A stretch of DNA of 64,000 bases from Alphaproteobacteria bacterium bin52 (GCA_002238645.1 MPMT01000002.1:1-64000); one strand, 5' to 3'; counted from the first letter of the stretch, positions 43,438 through 54,852 are shown. Numbers and translations: made by a program. Notes: a model not told the origin generated them from the sequence alone.

Positions 43438-44595
43438 TCACCCTTTCGAGTCGACCTGCATCGGGCGCTGGGCCACGATGGTGAGACCGTATCCTTCCAG
43501 GCCGACCACGGTCCGGCGAGAATTGGACAACAGCAGCATCCGGCTGATGCCCAGGTCGAGCAGGATCTGTGCGCCGACACCGTAGTCACGCAGCTCGTTC
43601 TCGCTGCGCCGCCCGGCCGCATGGTCGCGCAGGCCCTGGCGCACCCGCTCCGACACCGCGGTCGGCGTCGGCTCACGGATCATGACGACAAGTCCCCTGC
43701 CCTCCTGCGCGATGGTTGTCATCGCCTGTTGCACCTCGCCGCCGCCCCGCATGCCGGTGCGATCGCCCAGCACATCCTCCATCACGTTGAGCGAGTGCAT
43801 CCTGACCAGCACCGGCTCGGGTCCGGAAATGTCGCCCTTGATGATTGCGATGTGCTCGGTCCGGGTGGTCCTGTCCTGGTAGACGATCATGCGCCACTGG
43901 CCACCGTGCTTGCTGTCCAGCATGGTCTCGACGCTGCGCTCGACGATGGACTCGGTGCGGCGGCGGTAGGCGATCAGGTCGGCGATCGTGGCGACCTTGA
44001 GATTGTGAAACTGCGCGAACTGGATCAGGTCCGGCAGTCGCGCCATGCTCCCGTCATCGCGCATGATCTCGCAAATGACACCCGACGGGTTCAGACCGGC
44101 CAGCCGCGCGATGTCGATCACCGCCTCGGTATGGCCGGCACGTACCAGGGTGCCGCCATCTCGCGCCATCAGCGGAAACACGTGTCCGGGTGTTACGATG
44201 TCCTGGCGTCCGCATTCCGGATCGATGGCGACCGCAATGGTCCTGGCCCGGTCGTGCGCGGAGATACCGGTCGTCACACCCTCCCGCGCCTCGATCGAGA
44301 TGGTAAACGCCGTCTCATGCCGGGTTTCGTTGCGCGGCGACATCAGCGGCAGGCCGAGACGTTCCACCCGCTCGCGGGTCATCGACAGGCAGATCAGCCC
44401 GCGGGCGTGCATGGCCATGAAATTGATGCACTCGGCCGTCGCCATCTCCGCCGGAACGCACAGGTCGCCCTCGTTCTCCCGGTTTTCGTCATCAACCAGG
44501 ATGAACATCCGACCCGCCCGGGCCTCGGAAACCACCTCCTCGATCGAGGACAGGGCTCCCCGGTAAACATCCCCCAACTGGTCAGGTACCGCCAT
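43438..44595 (-). CDS. ribB: RibBA-type protein: DHBP synthase with degenerate GTP cyclohydrolase II domain
   Basis: 385 residues from ATG preceded by AAGGGG; a GTG 15 nt upstream is an alternative. The N-terminal half (about 1-200) is a complete 3,4-dihydroxy-2-butanone 4-phosphate synthase: FILVDDENRENEGDL, HARGLICLSMT, GITTG-like EGVTTGISAHDRA, GHVFPLMARDGG and AGHTEAVIDIARLAG. The C-terminal half resembles GTP cyclohydrolase II (VLVRMHSLNVMEDVLGD, IAQEGRGLVVMI) but the zinc-binding C-x10-C-x-C is replaced (DRTGMRGGGEVQQA) and it ends early, so that activity is probably lost. The start lies inside ribE (14-bp overlap). Confidence 0.93.
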   Translation of the reverse strand: MAVPDQLGDVYRGALSSIEEVVSEARAGRMFILVDDENRENEGDLCVPAEMATAECINFMAMHARGLICLSMTRERVERLGLPLMSPRNETRHETAFTISIEAREGVTTGISAHDRARTIAVAIDPECGRQDIVTPGHVFPLMARDGGTLVRAGHTEAVIDIARLAGLNPSGVICEIMRDDGSMARLPDLIQFAQFHNLKVATIADLIAYRRRTESIVERSVETMLDSKHGGQWRMIVYQDRTTRTEHIAIIKGDISGPEPVLVRMHSLNVMEDVLGDRTGMRGGGEVQQAMTTIAQEGRGLVVMIREPTPTAVSERVRQGLRDHAAGRRSENELRDYGVGAQILLDLGISRMLLLSNSRRTVVGLEGYGLTIVAQRPMQVDSKG

Positions 44596-45193
44596 TCCAG
44601 GCCCCTTCACCGGATTGCGTCAGTCGCGCCACATAGCGCGCGATCATGTCGATTTCCACATTCAACCGGCCACCCGCCACAATCGATCCGAGTGTCGTTG
44701 CCTCCAGCGTATGCGGAATGATGTTGAGTGAGCAGTCGGTGCCGGCGACCTCGTTGACGGTCAGGGACACGCCGTCAAGCGCAACTGACCCCTTCGGCGC
44801 GACAAATCGCGCCAGTTCACCGGGGACCCGGACATCGAGGCTACGGCTGTCACCCCGCGCAGTCACCGACAGCACCTCGGCGATCCCGTCGACATGCCCG
44901 GAAACCAGGTGACCCCCGAGCTCGTCCCCGAGCCGGAGCGACAGTTCGAGATTGACCGGCGTGCCCCGTGACCATGATCCGAGCGTTGTGCATGCGAGTG
45001 TTTCGTCGGAAACCTCGACCTCGAACCAGCCGGGACCGGTCCCGATCACTGTCAGGCAGGCGCCCGAACAGGAAACCGAGGCCCCCATGGCAAGGGCGGT
45101 GGTATCGTGGGCGGTCGCAAGCCGCACCATCAGTTCGCCGCGGCGCTCCATGAGTTCGACGTGCCCGACGTCAGTGACAATACCGGTGAACAT
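44582..45193 (-). CDS. ribE: Riboflavin synthase alpha chain
   Basis: Dismutates two lumazines into riboflavin. It has 203 residues as an internal duplication: first barrel MFTGIVTDVGHVELME ... VSCSGACLTVIG, second barrel HLVSGHVDGIAEV ... VALDGVSLTVNEV, and a C-terminal helix after NIIPHTLEATTLG. The start is ATG. It follows ribD by about 47 bp. The same gene is called ribC in some organisms. Confidence 0.94.
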   Translation of the reverse strand: MFTGIVTDVGHVELMERRGELMVRLATAHDTTALAMGASVSCSGACLTVIGTGPGWFEVEVSDETLACTTLGSWSRGTPVNLELSLRLGDELGGHLVSGHVDGIAEVLSVTARGDSRSLDVRVPGELARFVAPKGSVALDGVSLTVNEVAGTDCSLNIIPHTLEATTLGSIVAGGRLNVEIDMIARYVARLTQSGEGAWNGGT

Positions 45194-45240
45194 GAGCGTA
45201 ACCTATGACCGGACGGTGCAGGTTTCCACCAAATAACGCC

Positions 45241-46362
45241 TCACCGGAGCGTGTAGTATGCCACCGTGTCCTCGCCGAGTGGGCGCATGTCATCCAGGGT
45301 GAAGCCGGGCGCGGCCCCGAGCCGCGCAAGCCCGAGCGCCCTGATCGCCGGAAGCCCGTCACCGCCGATCACGACCGGTGCGCGAAACCACGCGATCCGG
45401 TCAACGCAGTCGGCGCCCAGGAACGAGGCGGCAAGCCGACCCCCGCTTTCGAGCATGACGTCGTTGAGCCCGAGTTCGGCCAGCCGATGGAGCACGCCGT
45501 CCGGGCGAACCCGCCCGTCCTCGCCTGCCGGGCATTCGACGACCTCGACACCGTGGCTTTCGAGACCGCGAACGCGGTCCGGTTCCGCTCCGGGTGCCGC
45601 CATCACCAGGACGCCGACCGTGCGGGCGGTCCGTACCAGCCGGCTGGTGACCGGAAGTGACGCCCGGGTATCGATCACCACCCTGAGCGGGGAGCGGTCG
45701 CCGAGACCCGGAAGGCGGCAGGTCAATTCCGGATCGTCGGACAACACCGTGCCAATCCCGGTCAAGATAGCGTCGTGGCGGGCACGCAGCAGGTGACCGA
45801 GCCGGCGCGCCTGTGCACCGGTGATCCACTTGCTCTCGCCGCTTCCCGTCGCGATCATGGCATCGCTCGACGTGGCGAGCTTCAGGGTCACGGCCGGACG
45901 CGTCCTCGTGATCCGGCTTGCAAACCCCGCCGTCAGGGAGGCGGCTTCCTCCCCGCACACACCGACCTCGACCTCGATGCCAGCGGCGCGCAACCGGGAG
46001 AACCCCCGTCCGTTGACCCTGGGGTCGGGATCCTGGACGGCGCAGACGACGCGGCGCACACCGGCGGCGATCAGGGCGTCGGTGCAGGGAGGTGTCCGGC
46101 CATGATGCGCACAGGGTTCGAGCGTAACGTAGGCGGCAGCGCCCCGGGCCATTGTGCCCGCCCGCGAGAGCGCGAGCGCCTCGGCATGCGGCCGGCCGGA
46201 GGGCGCCGTCGCCGCGCGTGCCACCACGATCCCGTCACGAACCAGAACGCAGCCGACCGCCGGGTTTGGCGCAACACGGCCCATGCCGCGTCGGGCCAGC
46301 CTGATCGCGAGCCGCATCCAGCGGCGGTCTGTCTCCGGGGTCGGATCTCCTGGGCTGGCCAC
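45241..46362 (-). CDS. ribD: Bifunctional riboflavin deaminase-reductase
   Basis: 373 residues, start GTG, 14 nt after nrdR. The N-terminal deaminase has the zinc site HAEALAL (H59, E61) and PCAHHGRTPPC (C84, C93). The C-terminal reductase begins about residue 150 with PAVTLKLATSSDAMIATGSGESKWITG and includes GIGTVLSDDPELTCR and a GGRLAASFL segment. It deaminates and reduces the pyrimidine produced by GTP cyclohydrolase II. Confidence 0.95.
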   Translation of the reverse strand: MASPGDPTPETDRRWMRLAIRLARRGMGRVAPNPAVGCVLVRDGIVVARAATAPSGRPHAEALALSRAGTMARGAAAYVTLEPCAHHGRTPPCTDALIAAGVRRVVCAVQDPDPRVNGRGFSRLRAAGIEVEVGVCGEEAASLTAGFASRITRTRPAVTLKLATSSDAMIATGSGESKWITGAQARRLGHLLRARHDAILTGIGTVLSDDPELTCRLPGLGDRSPLRVVIDTRASLPVTSRLVRTARTVGVLVMAAPGAEPDRVRGLESHGVEVVECPAGEDGRVRPDGVLHRLAELGLNDVMLESGGRLAASFLGADCVDRIAWFRAPVVIGGDGLPAIRALGLARLGAAPGFTLDDMRPLGEDTVAYYTLR

Positions 46363-46376
46363 CGCTGCGACCGGAA

Positions 46377-46844
46377 TCAGTCGTCGTCGTCGTAGCGCTG
46401 GCTCAGGTCCTCGACGAATTCCTCGAAGTCCTTTGCCTCGCGGAAGTTCTTGTAGACCGAGGCAAAGCGGACGTAGGCAACGGAGTCGAGGTTGGCAAGC
46501 GAGTCCATCACCATTTCGCCAATGACGCTTGAGGGTATCTCGGGTTCGCCCATGCTCTCGAGGCGGCGAACGATGCCTGTGACCATCCGGTCCAGCCGTT
46601 CCGGCTCGACCGGTCGCTTGCGAAGTGCGATCTGGATTGACCGCTCGAGCTTGTCGCGATCGAACGGTGTGCGACGCCCGGTTTTCTTCAGCACCGTGAT
46701 CTCGCGCAGTTGCACCCGCTCGAAGGTCGTGAACCGGGCACCGCAGGCACGGCAGAAACGGCGACGGCGTATGGCCGCATTGTCCTCGGTGGGACGGGAA
46801 TCCTTCACCTGGGTATCAGTGTTGCCGCAGAACGGACACCGCAT
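46377..46844 (-). CDS. nrdR: Ribonucleotide-reductase repressor NrdR
   Basis: Zinc-ribbon/ATP-cone repressor of ribonucleotide reductase genes, 155 residues from ATG ([18 protein letters not shown]). Zinc ligands are C3, C6, C31 and C34; the ATP-cone follows ([20 protein letters not shown]). It overlaps the glyA stop by 29 bp and precedes ribD, a standard neighbour. It acts at NrdR boxes that would lie at nrd genes outside this window. Confidence 0.96.
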   Translation of the reverse strand: MRCPFCGNTDTQVKDSRPTEDNAAIRRRRFCRACGARFTTFERVQLREITVLKKTGRRTPFDRDKLERSIQIALRKRPVEPERLDRMVTGIVRRLESMGEPEIPSSVIGEMVMDSLANLDSVAYVRFASVYKNFREAKDFEEFVEDLSQRYDDDD

Positions 46845-48180
46845 GGTTGCTCTCTCCCTGTAACGGCACCGCGCTGTTGCCGGCATAGATCGGATGAGTC
46901 CGACACAGCCTCTCAACCGCAGCCCTGGTCCGGACCTCGACATCCGGATCGGGCGTTCCATCGGCGTCGATACCATCAAGCACGTCGCCGATCAGGGTAC
47001 CGACCGTGCGGAAGTCGTCGACGTCGAACCCGCGCGAGGTAGCGGCCGAGGTTCCGAGCCGGATTCCGGAGGTCACCGTCGGCGGCCGCGGATCGAACGG
47101 GATGCCATTCTTGTTGCAGGTCAGCCCGGCACGTTCGAGCGCAGCCTCGGCATCCCTTCCAGTCACCTGCTTGGCGCGCAGGTCAATCAGCATCAGGTGG
47201 GTATCGGTTCCGCCGGAGACGATCTCGAAACCCCGCGATACCAGGGTGCCGGCGAGCGCACGGGCATTGGCAACCACGGCAGTGGCATAATCGCGGAACT
47301 CCGGCCGCAGGGCCTCCCCGAAAGCCACTGCCTTGGCCGCGATCACATGCATGAGCGGCCCGCCCTGCAAACCCGGGAACAGCGCCGAATCGACACGCCT
47401 GGCAAGCGCGGAGTCATTGGTCAGCACCATGCCGCCACGCGGCCCGCGCAGAGTCTTGTGCGTCGTCGTCGTCACCACATCGGCGAAATCCATCGGGTTG
47501 GGATGGACGCCCCCGGCGACGAGACCGGCGAAATGCGCCATGTCCACCATCAGCCGAGCTCCCACCTGGTCGGCGATCTCCCTGAATCTGGCAAAGTCCA
47601 GGACCCTGGGATACGCCGACCCGCCGGCGATAATCAGTTGCGGGCGATGCTGTCTGGCGAGTTCCCGGACCTGGTCGAAGTCCACTCGGGCGTCATCGCG
47701 GTTGACGCCGTACTGGACAGCGTCGAACCACTTTCCCGACTGGTTTGGCGCGGCACCGTGGGTCAGGTGCCCTCCGGCTGCAAGCGACATGCCAAGGATG
47801 GTATCGCCCGGCTTGAGCAGTGCCATGAACACCGTCTGGTTGGCCTGGGCGCCCGAATGGGGCTGGACGTTGGCGAAGCCGGCGTCGAACAGCCGTCGCG
47901 CCCGGTCGATGGCCAGCGTCTCGACCTCGTCGACATGAAGGCAGCCACCGTAGTAGCGCCGGCCCGGGTAGCCTTCGGCGTACTTGTTGGTCAGGACCGA
48001 TCCCATGGCATCGAGCACCGCCGCGGAAACGATATTCTCCGAGGCGATCAGTTCGATCTGCTCGTTCTGCCTGCGGCCCTCGTCGCAGACCGACCGGTAC
48101 ACGTCCGGATCGACAGCGGCGAGCGAATCGGAGAAGAAGCCTGAGGTCGCCGACCCCGGCCGGGTACCGTGTCCCGTCAC
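46816..48180 (-). CDS. glyA: Serine hydroxymethyltransferase
   Basis: PLP enzyme interconverting serine and glycine with tetrahydrofolate. It has 454 residues, slightly longer than usual because of about 20 extra C-terminal residues and a short extra N-terminus. Motifs: [31 protein letters not shown] (split), [37 protein letters not shown] and the PLP lysine in [14 protein letters not shown]. Two features differ from the commonest form: [21 protein letters not shown] is intact, but the usual C-terminal end is extended. The start GTG overlaps the rpiB stop (GTGA). Confidence 0.95.
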   Translation of the reverse strand: MTGHGTRPGSATSGFFSDSLAAVDPDVYRSVCDEGRRQNEQIELIASENIVSAAVLDAMGSVLTNKYAEGYPGRRYYGGCLHVDEVETLAIDRARRLFDAGFANVQPHSGAQANQTVFMALLKPGDTILGMSLAAGGHLTHGAAPNQSGKWFDAVQYGVNRDDARVDFDQVRELARQHRPQLIIAGGSAYPRVLDFARFREIADQVGARLMVDMAHFAGLVAGGVHPNPMDFADVVTTTTHKTLRGPRGGMVLTNDSALARRVDSALFPGLQGGPLMHVIAAKAVAFGEALRPEFRDYATAVVANARALAGTLVSRGFEIVSGGTDTHLMLIDLRAKQVTGRDAEAALERAGLTCNKNGIPFDPRPPTVTSGIRLGTSAATSRGFDVDDFRTVGTLIGDVLDGIDADGTPDPDVEVRTRAAVERLCRTHPIYAGNSAVPLQGESNHAVSVLRQH

Positions 48181-48647
48181 GACCCGGTTCCCGAAAGTGT
48201 CGGGCCGGACAGTGCCGAGAGCTTGGCGACCCGGCGCTCGTGCCTGCCGCCATCGAACCCGGTACGCAGGAAGGTCTCGAGACAGGCTATCGCCGTCTGT
48301 TCGTCGATCACTCGCGCACCCATGGCAAGAACGTTCGCATTGTTGTGTTCACGGCACAGCCGTGCCGCTGTGACATCGGAGCATAGCGCCGCACGAATCC
48401 AGTGATACCGGTTGAGCGCGATGCTCATGCCGATGCCGGAACCGCAGACCGCGATGCCGACGTCCGCCTCCCCCTGCCGGAGGGCGCAGGCGACTGCTCC
48501 GGCGAAGTCCGGATAATCCACCGGGACCGGCCCGTCGGTCCCCAGATCAAGCACCGGGTAGCCGGCATCAGAAAGCCAGGAGACCAGGGACGATTTCAGC
48601 GACACACCGCCGTGGTCGGCCCCGATCGCGACAACCCTTCCGTCCAT
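48177..48647 (-). CDS. rpiB: Ribose-5-phosphate isomerase B
   Basis: Interconverts ribose 5-phosphate and ribulose 5-phosphate. It has 156 residues. Motifs: [14 protein letters not shown] (D11, H12), [18 protein letters not shown], the catalytic Cys68 in [16 protein letters not shown] and [15 protein letters not shown]. It starts the rpiB-glyA-nrdR-ribD run, a common alphaproteobacterial order. The lacA/lacB family is closely related but the context points to RpiB. Confidence 0.94.
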   Translation of the reverse strand: MDGRVVAIGADHGGVSLKSSLVSWLSDAGYPVLDLGTDGPVPVDYPDFAGAVACALRQGEADVGIAVCGSGIGMSIALNRYHWIRAALCSDVTAARLCREHNNANVLAMGARVIDEQTAIACLETFLRTGFDGGRHERRVAKLSALSGPTLSGTGS

Positions 48648-48797
48648 CGATCCAATCGCCCGTTCCCGCCGTAAGGCGAATATACGGTATCCGCGCGAGC
48701 GCTGCCATCTAGCAATTGGGTTCCCCGGGCTTGGAGCGGGTCGAGGTTGCGGCTATACAGGCTCCTTCCCAGCACCACGACAGCCGGACCCCGTGCC

Positions 48798-50030
<1,233 letters not shown>

Positions 50031-50109
50031 CCGGCATCGGTCGGCAAAAGGGTACGGCGCACGGCAGACCGCGGGTCCCCGCGCACCGGAGAGCGGAAGG
50101 GCCAGGACG

Positions 50110-53100
50110 GTGTCCCAGGCAAGGCCGATACGCAAGCTGCTGATCGCGAACCGCGGCGAAATCGCCATCCGCATCACGCGTGCGGCCAACGAACTCGGGA
50201 TCAGGACGGTCGCGGTCTATTCGCACCAGGATCGCTATGCCCTGCACCGGTTCAAGGCTGACGAGGCCTACCTTGTCGGCCGGGACAAGCCGCCGGTCCA
50301 GGCCTATCTCGATATCGAGGACATCCTGCGCGTTGCCCGGATGACCCGGGTGGACGCCGTCCATCCCGGCTACGGCTTCCTGTCGGAGAACCCTGACTTT
50401 GCCGCGGCCTGCATCGCCGCCGGTGTGAACTTCGTCGGCCCGCCGCCCGAGGTGATGCAGCGGCTGGGGAGCAAGGTGGAGGCGCGCCTGCTCGCCGAGC
50501 GCAGCGGACTTGCCGTCATGCCGGCCACCGCCGCGTTGCCCCGGGACCCGGAGCAGTGTGTCGCGCTCGCCGAGGAGATCGGATTTCCGGTGATGGCCAA
50601 GGCGAGTTGGGGCGGTGGAGGCCGCGGCATGCGGGTGATCGCGGATGCCGGGTCCCTCGGCGACCAGCTTGTGCAGGCGCGACGCGAAGCCTACGCCGCC
50701 TTTGGCAACGACGAGATCTTCCTCGAGAAGCTGGTGCGCCGGGCCCGGCACGTCGAGGTGCAGCTGCTCGCCGACAGCGCCGGTACCGTCGTTCACCTGC
50801 ACGAACGTGACTGTTCGATGCAGCGGCGCAACCAGAAGGTGGTCGAACGTGCGCCTGCCCCCTACCTGTCGCGAATCGAGGCCGCGGAGCTCTGTTCAGG
50901 CGCGGTCCGACTTGCGCAGGCGGCCGGATACCGCAACGCCGGAACGGCGGAATTCCTGCTCGACGTGGAGACCGGCCGGTTCCACTTCATCGAGGTCAAT
51001 CCACGCATCCAGGTGGAACATACAGTCACCGAGGAAATCACCGGCATCGATATCGTCAAGGCCCAGATCCGCATCGCGGAGGGCGCGCTCATCGGCGATG
51101 GCGCAAGCGGGGTGCCGGAGCAGGACAGCATCCGAATCAACGGACACGCGCTGCAGTGCCGGATCACCACCGAGGATCCGCTGAACCGGTTCATTCCCGA
51201 CTACGGACGGATTACCGCGTACCGGGGCGCCAACGGATTCGGTATCCGGCTCGATGGAGGCACGGCGTATTCCGGGGCCGTGATCACTCCGTTCTACGAC
51301 TCGCTGCTCGAGAAGGTGACCGCGTGGGCACCGACCGCCGGGGAAGCTGCGGCCCGGATGGACCGGGCACTGCGCGAGTTCCGCATTCGCGGCGTCGCCA
51401 CCAACCTCGTCTTCCTCGAGGCCCTGGTCGGTAACCAGGATTTCCGTGCCGGCAGGGTGACCACCACCTTCATTGACGACACCCCGGCCCTGTTCGACTT
51501 CAGGCCGCGCCGCGACCGTGCCACGCGCCTGCTGACCTTCATGGGCGAGGTGCTGGTCAACGGCAACGAAGAGGTCAGGAACCGGCCGCGGCCGACAGCA
51601 CGTCACCAGATCCGTCCGCTGACCCTGCCGGCGGGGGATACGCCCGCGGGCAGCCGCCAGCACCTGGACACCGCCGGTCCGGATCGATTTGCGCAGTGGA
51701 TGCGGGAGCATGACCGCGCCCTGGTCACGGACACGACAATGCGTGACGCCCACCAGTCGCTGATTGCGACCCGGATGCGCACCCACGACATCCTGCAGAT
51801 CGCACCGGCCTACGCCCGGTTGCTACCGCAACTGCTCTCGCTTGAATGTTGGGGCGGCGCCACCTTCGATGTCTCGATGCGTTTTCTGAAGGAAGATCCG
51901 TGGGACCGTCTCGAGGGCATCCGCGCCGCAGTGCCAAACATCCTGCTCCAGTGCCTGGTTCGCGGCGCCAACGGAGTGGGATACACCAATTATCCGGACA
52001 ACGTGGTCCGGTTCTTCATCCAGCGTGCCGCCGCTTCGGGAATTGACCTGTTCCGGGTATTCGACTGCCTGAACCTGGTGGACAGCATGCGGGTGACCAT
52101 GGACACCATCCTCGAGGAGGAGAAACTCTGCGAGGCCGCAATCTGCTACACCGGAGACCTGACCGACCCGGACAGTCGCTACGATCTCGCCTACTATCTC
52201 GAACTCGCCCGCAGCCTCGAGGCCGCCGGTGCACATATCATCGCCATCAAGGACATGGCGGGTCTGTGCAAGCCGGAGGCGGCGCGCCGGCTGATCACGG
52301 CGCTGCGCCAGGAAGTGGGAACCCCGATCCACTTCCACACCCACGATACCAGCGGAATCGCGGCCGCCAGCGTGCTCGCCGCTGTCGAGGCGGGCTGTGA
52401 CGCCATTGACGGCGCCATGGATTCATGGAGCGGGCTGACTTCGCAGCCCAATCTCGGATCGATCGTCGAAGCCCTGCGCGGCACCAGGCATGACACCGGT
52501 CTTGACCACGACGCCCTGCGCCGCATCGATGGCTACTGGGAAGACGCCCGGCACCACTATGTGGCCTTCGAGAGCGACATGCGTTCCGGGTCTTCGGGCG
52601 TATTCCGGCACGGCATGCCCGGGGGACAGTTTACCAACCTGCGGGAACAGGCCCGGGCCCTGGGACTGGAGACCCGCTGGCCCGAGGTCGAGAAGGCCTA
52701 CGCCGATGTAAACGACATGTTCGGCGACATCATCAAGGTCACACCGACTTCCAAGGTGGTCGGCGACATGGCGGTTGCCATGGTCAGTGCCGGTCTCGCG
52801 CCCGACGACGTTGTTGATCCCGATCGCGACATCTCCTGGCCAGGATCGGTGGTTTCATTCTTTCGCGGTGAGCTCGGCCGGCCGGACGGCGGGTTTCCGC
52901 AGGCGCTGCAACGCAAGATCCTGCAGGACCAGGAACCCCTCGACGGGCGTCCCGGCGCCCTGCTCGATGCGGTCGATCTCGAGGCTGTCCGTGCCGAGGC
53001 CGCGCGCCGTATCCGGCGCAGCGTCAGCGACAACGATTTGGCTTCCTACCTGATGTATCCGGAAGTGTTCGTCGAATTCGCGGCACACCGTCGCAGCTAT

Positions 53101-53565
53101 TCCGATGTCGGCGTACTGCCCACCCCGGTGTTCTTTTTCGGCCCGGTCGTCGATGAGGAATTCGAGATCGAGATCGAGCAGGGCAAGGTGCTGCTGGTCA
53201 CCCTGCTGGCGCTCGGAGAACCTGACGAAGAAGGGATGCAGACCCTGTTCTTCGAGCTGAACGGCCAGCCGCGGACCGTCCGCATTGCCAACCGCGCATT
53301 GCTCTCGGACCAGGCCGCACGCCGCAAGGCGGACGAGACGGCGCCGGAACAGGTGGGCGCCCCGATGCCGGGCCGGATCGTCGGCCTCGCGGTTGCGGTC
53401 GGGGACAGGATCGGGCGCGGCGATCCCCTCTTCACCATCGAGGCAATGAAGATGGAAAGCGTGGTCTTCAGCGAGATCCCGGGCACGGTGGAGGAAATCG
53501 TCGTCCCGGCCGGACACCAGGTGGAAGCCCACGACCTGGTCCTGGTCCTTGCACCAGCGGAGTAA
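50110..53565 (+). CDS. pyc: Pyruvate carboxylase
   Basis: Biotin enzyme carboxylating pyruvate to oxaloacetate. It has 1151 residues, start GTG, full family length. The order is biotin carboxylase (KLLIANRGEIAIRITRA, KASWGGGGRGMRV, FIEVNPRIQVEHTVTEE), carboxyltransferase (DTTMRDAHQSLIATRMRT, FDCLNLVDSM, DMAGLCKPEAA, HFHTHDTSG), the allosteric linker, and the biotinyl domain with the lysine in EAMKMES (Lys1114). It refills the TCA cycle from pyruvate produced by the Eda and Eno routes in this window. Confidence 0.96.
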   Translation: MSQARPIRKLLIANRGEIAIRITRAANELGIRTVAVYSHQDRYALHRFKADEAYLVGRDKPPVQAYLDIEDILRVARMTRVDAVHPGYGFLSENPDFAAACIAAGVNFVGPPPEVMQRLGSKVEARLLAERSGLAVMPATAALPRDPEQCVALAEEIGFPVMAKASWGGGGRGMRVIADAGSLGDQLVQARREAYAAFGNDEIFLEKLVRRARHVEVQLLADSAGTVVHLHERDCSMQRRNQKVVERAPAPYLSRIEAAELCSGAVRLAQAAGYRNAGTAEFLLDVETGRFHFIEVNPRIQVEHTVTEEITGIDIVKAQIRIAEGALIGDGASGVPEQDSIRINGHALQCRITTEDPLNRFIPDYGRITAYRGANGFGIRLDGGTAYSGAVITPFYDSLLEKVTAWAPTAGEAAARMDRALREFRIRGVATNLVFLEALVGNQDFRAGRVTTTFIDDTPALFDFRPRRDRATRLLTFMGEVLVNGNEEVRNRPRPTARHQIRPLTLPAGDTPAGSRQHLDTAGPDRFAQWMREHDRALVTDTTMRDAHQSLIATRMRTHDILQIAPAYARLLPQLLSLECWGGATFDVSMRFLKEDPWDRLEGIRAAVPNILLQCLVRGANGVGYTNYPDNVVRFFIQRAAASGIDLFRVFDCLNLVDSMRVTMDTILEEEKLCEAAICYTGDLTDPDSRYDLAYYLELARSLEAAGAHIIAIKDMAGLCKPEAARRLITALRQEVGTPIHFHTHDTSGIAAASVLAAVEAGCDAIDGAMDSWSGLTSQPNLGSIVEALRGTRHDTGLDHDALRRIDGYWEDARHHYVAFESDMRSGSSGVFRHGMPGGQFTNLREQARALGLETRWPEVEKAYADVNDMFGDIIKVTPTSKVVGDMAVAMVSAGLAPDDVVDPDRDISWPGSVVSFFRGELGRPDGGFPQALQRKILQDQEPLDGRPGALLDAVDLEAVRAEAARRIRRSVSDNDLASYLMYPEVFVEFAAHRRSYSDVGVLPTPVFFFGPVVDEEFEIEIEQGKVLLVTLLALGEPDEEGMQTLFFELNGQPRTVRIANRALLSDQAARRKADETAPEQVGAPMPGRIVGLAVAVGDRIGRGDPLFTIEAMKMESVVFSEIPGTVEEIVVPAGHQVEAHDLVLVLAPAE

Positions 53566-53974
53566 CCATGGTCCTTTCTCCCCATTGCCGGAATGTCGAC
53601 GCCGGAGCGGGACGGAGAAGCGGGGCATGGTTACCGGGGCTACCGGCCCGGGGTACCGGTGGTGGGGCTGCGCAACGACGTGACTGCCAGATCGTCCTTC
53701 GACCGGCATCATCGGTTTCGCGAGCGAGTCGGTTTCCTGTCGGTTGTCGCCGAGCCGCCCGAAGTGCCGCCGGCGCGGAAGAACGCGAGCGTAGGTGCGC
53801 CAACAGGCAGCTCGCAAGTGATTGTTGAACGGGATCCGGACGGCATGGCACCGGCGTGGCTCCCGTCACAAAACCGTAGCGCCCTGAACTCGCTCATAGC
53901 TCAATGTCTACCTGTCTGCCCCTGCGGTTTCCCGAAACCAGACTCAGTCAGGTAACGTCCCTTACTGTCTGTTG
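53566..53974. other. Intergenic region between pyc and the AT-rich lipoprotein gene
   Basis: About 410 bp. The first 300 bp are GC-rich like the core genome; the composition shifts towards AT near 53960. No gene, terminator with U-tract or RNA was recognised. Confidence 0.4.
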
Positions 53975-54625
53975 TCAGTTCCGCAACTTTACAAACACCG
54001 CAGGCCCAATGTCCTCATATATCCCTTGTGAAAAGTACAAGGTAGTCCGTTTTTGAACATTATCCTTTCTATAGATGAGATGCGGCTCGCCACTCACCCT
54101 TGTCCCTAATGCTATGATATCATATCCTTTACCTTTGATTTTGAACTTGGTAGGATGAAATCTTTCCGGTGCCAGCATAATATTCACATTGCTCATTCTC
54201 TCTTTCATAGACGCGAACTTCGCACCAGCTTTGATTTGGATCTTGTAATATCCGTCAAATATATCAGACGGTTCAATATGGAGATAGAATGCATCTGTAG
54301 ACAGTTCATTATTTGTTACCGGAATTGACCCTTCGATATCTACTATGAACTTTGAATCACGAGAATCAATTTCAAATTCCTCAACATCTACATACTCATT
54401 CAGAATGTCCTCAAGCCGGTCAATGTTGGATTTTGCGTTATCGTCCAGTTCTCCGAATTGGGAAAATCCTGCCTGAAACTCGATCACAGAATCTGTGCCA
54501 TTAGCAATGCTTGGTATATCATCTACGTCAAATGAAATCTCAACTTCATCTGCCCGGCAAGCGAAAAGAAAAAAACATACCGCACAAAGAGACATTGGTT
54601 TGACAAGTCTACACAAGGATTCCAC
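53975..54625 (-). CDS. AT-rich putative lipoprotein of unknown function
   Basis: 216 residues from GTG, preceded by GGAGTGTGAG; an ATG 30 nt in is less well placed. The N-terminus looks like a lipoprotein signal: basic start, hydrophobic core MSLCAVCFFLFAC with the Cys at about residue 23, then an acidic region (RADEVEISFDVDDI). The rest is beta-rich and polar, with no catalytic motif. Its codons use A and T far more than the neighbouring core genes, so it was probably acquired recently from an AT-rich source such as a phage or plasmid. I do not recognise the family. Confidence 0.7.
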   Translation of the reverse strand: MESLCRLVKPMSLCAVCFFLFACRADEVEISFDVDDIPSIANGTDSVIEFQAGFSQFGELDDNAKSNIDRLEDILNEYVDVEEFEIDSRDSKFIVDIEGSIPVTNNELSTDAFYLHIEPSDIFDGYYKIQIKAGAKFASMKERMSNVNIMLAPERFHPTKFKIKGKGYDIIALGTRVSGEPHLIYRKDNVQKRTTLYFSQGIYEDIGPAVFVKLRN

Positions 54626-54661
54626 GACTCACACTCCAATTAGTATGTTGTTGTTAGCAAT

Positions 54662-54690
54662 AGCCTAACATCGTCATCTCTCACTGTCAA
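54662..54690 (-). promoter_or_regulatory. Candidate promoter of the AT-rich lipoprotein gene
   Basis: On the minus strand a consensus TTGACA (54690-54685) is followed after 17 bp by TAGGCT (54667-54662), a poor -10. It lies about 37 bp before the GTG start. The -35 match is perfect; the -10 is weak. Confidence 0.35.
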
Positions 54691-54852
54691 TCTGTCAGTT
54701 CTTTGGAGAGCAGTGTCTTATTTCCATGCCTTGGCAAACGCTTTCCATTAGTGTCCTAGTACACATTTACCCGATTTTATGGCGACCGGTAAGTTATTTG
54801 GCGCATCGCTGGATGTGATCTTTGCTCAATTGGTGATAGGTGATGACACGGG

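Noticed and set aside
42940-44721. 593-codon plus-strand frame antisense to ribH, ribBA and ribE
   Set aside because: All three minus-strand genes have full catalytic motifs; the antisense product has none.
45193-46377. FMN riboswitch controlling the riboflavin genes
   Set aside because: The genes are tightly packed and no RFN-like conserved sequence was seen upstream of ribD, ribE, ribBA or ribH.
46894-48144. 416-codon plus-strand frame antisense to glyA
   Set aside because: Shadow of serine hydroxymethyltransferase; no domain.
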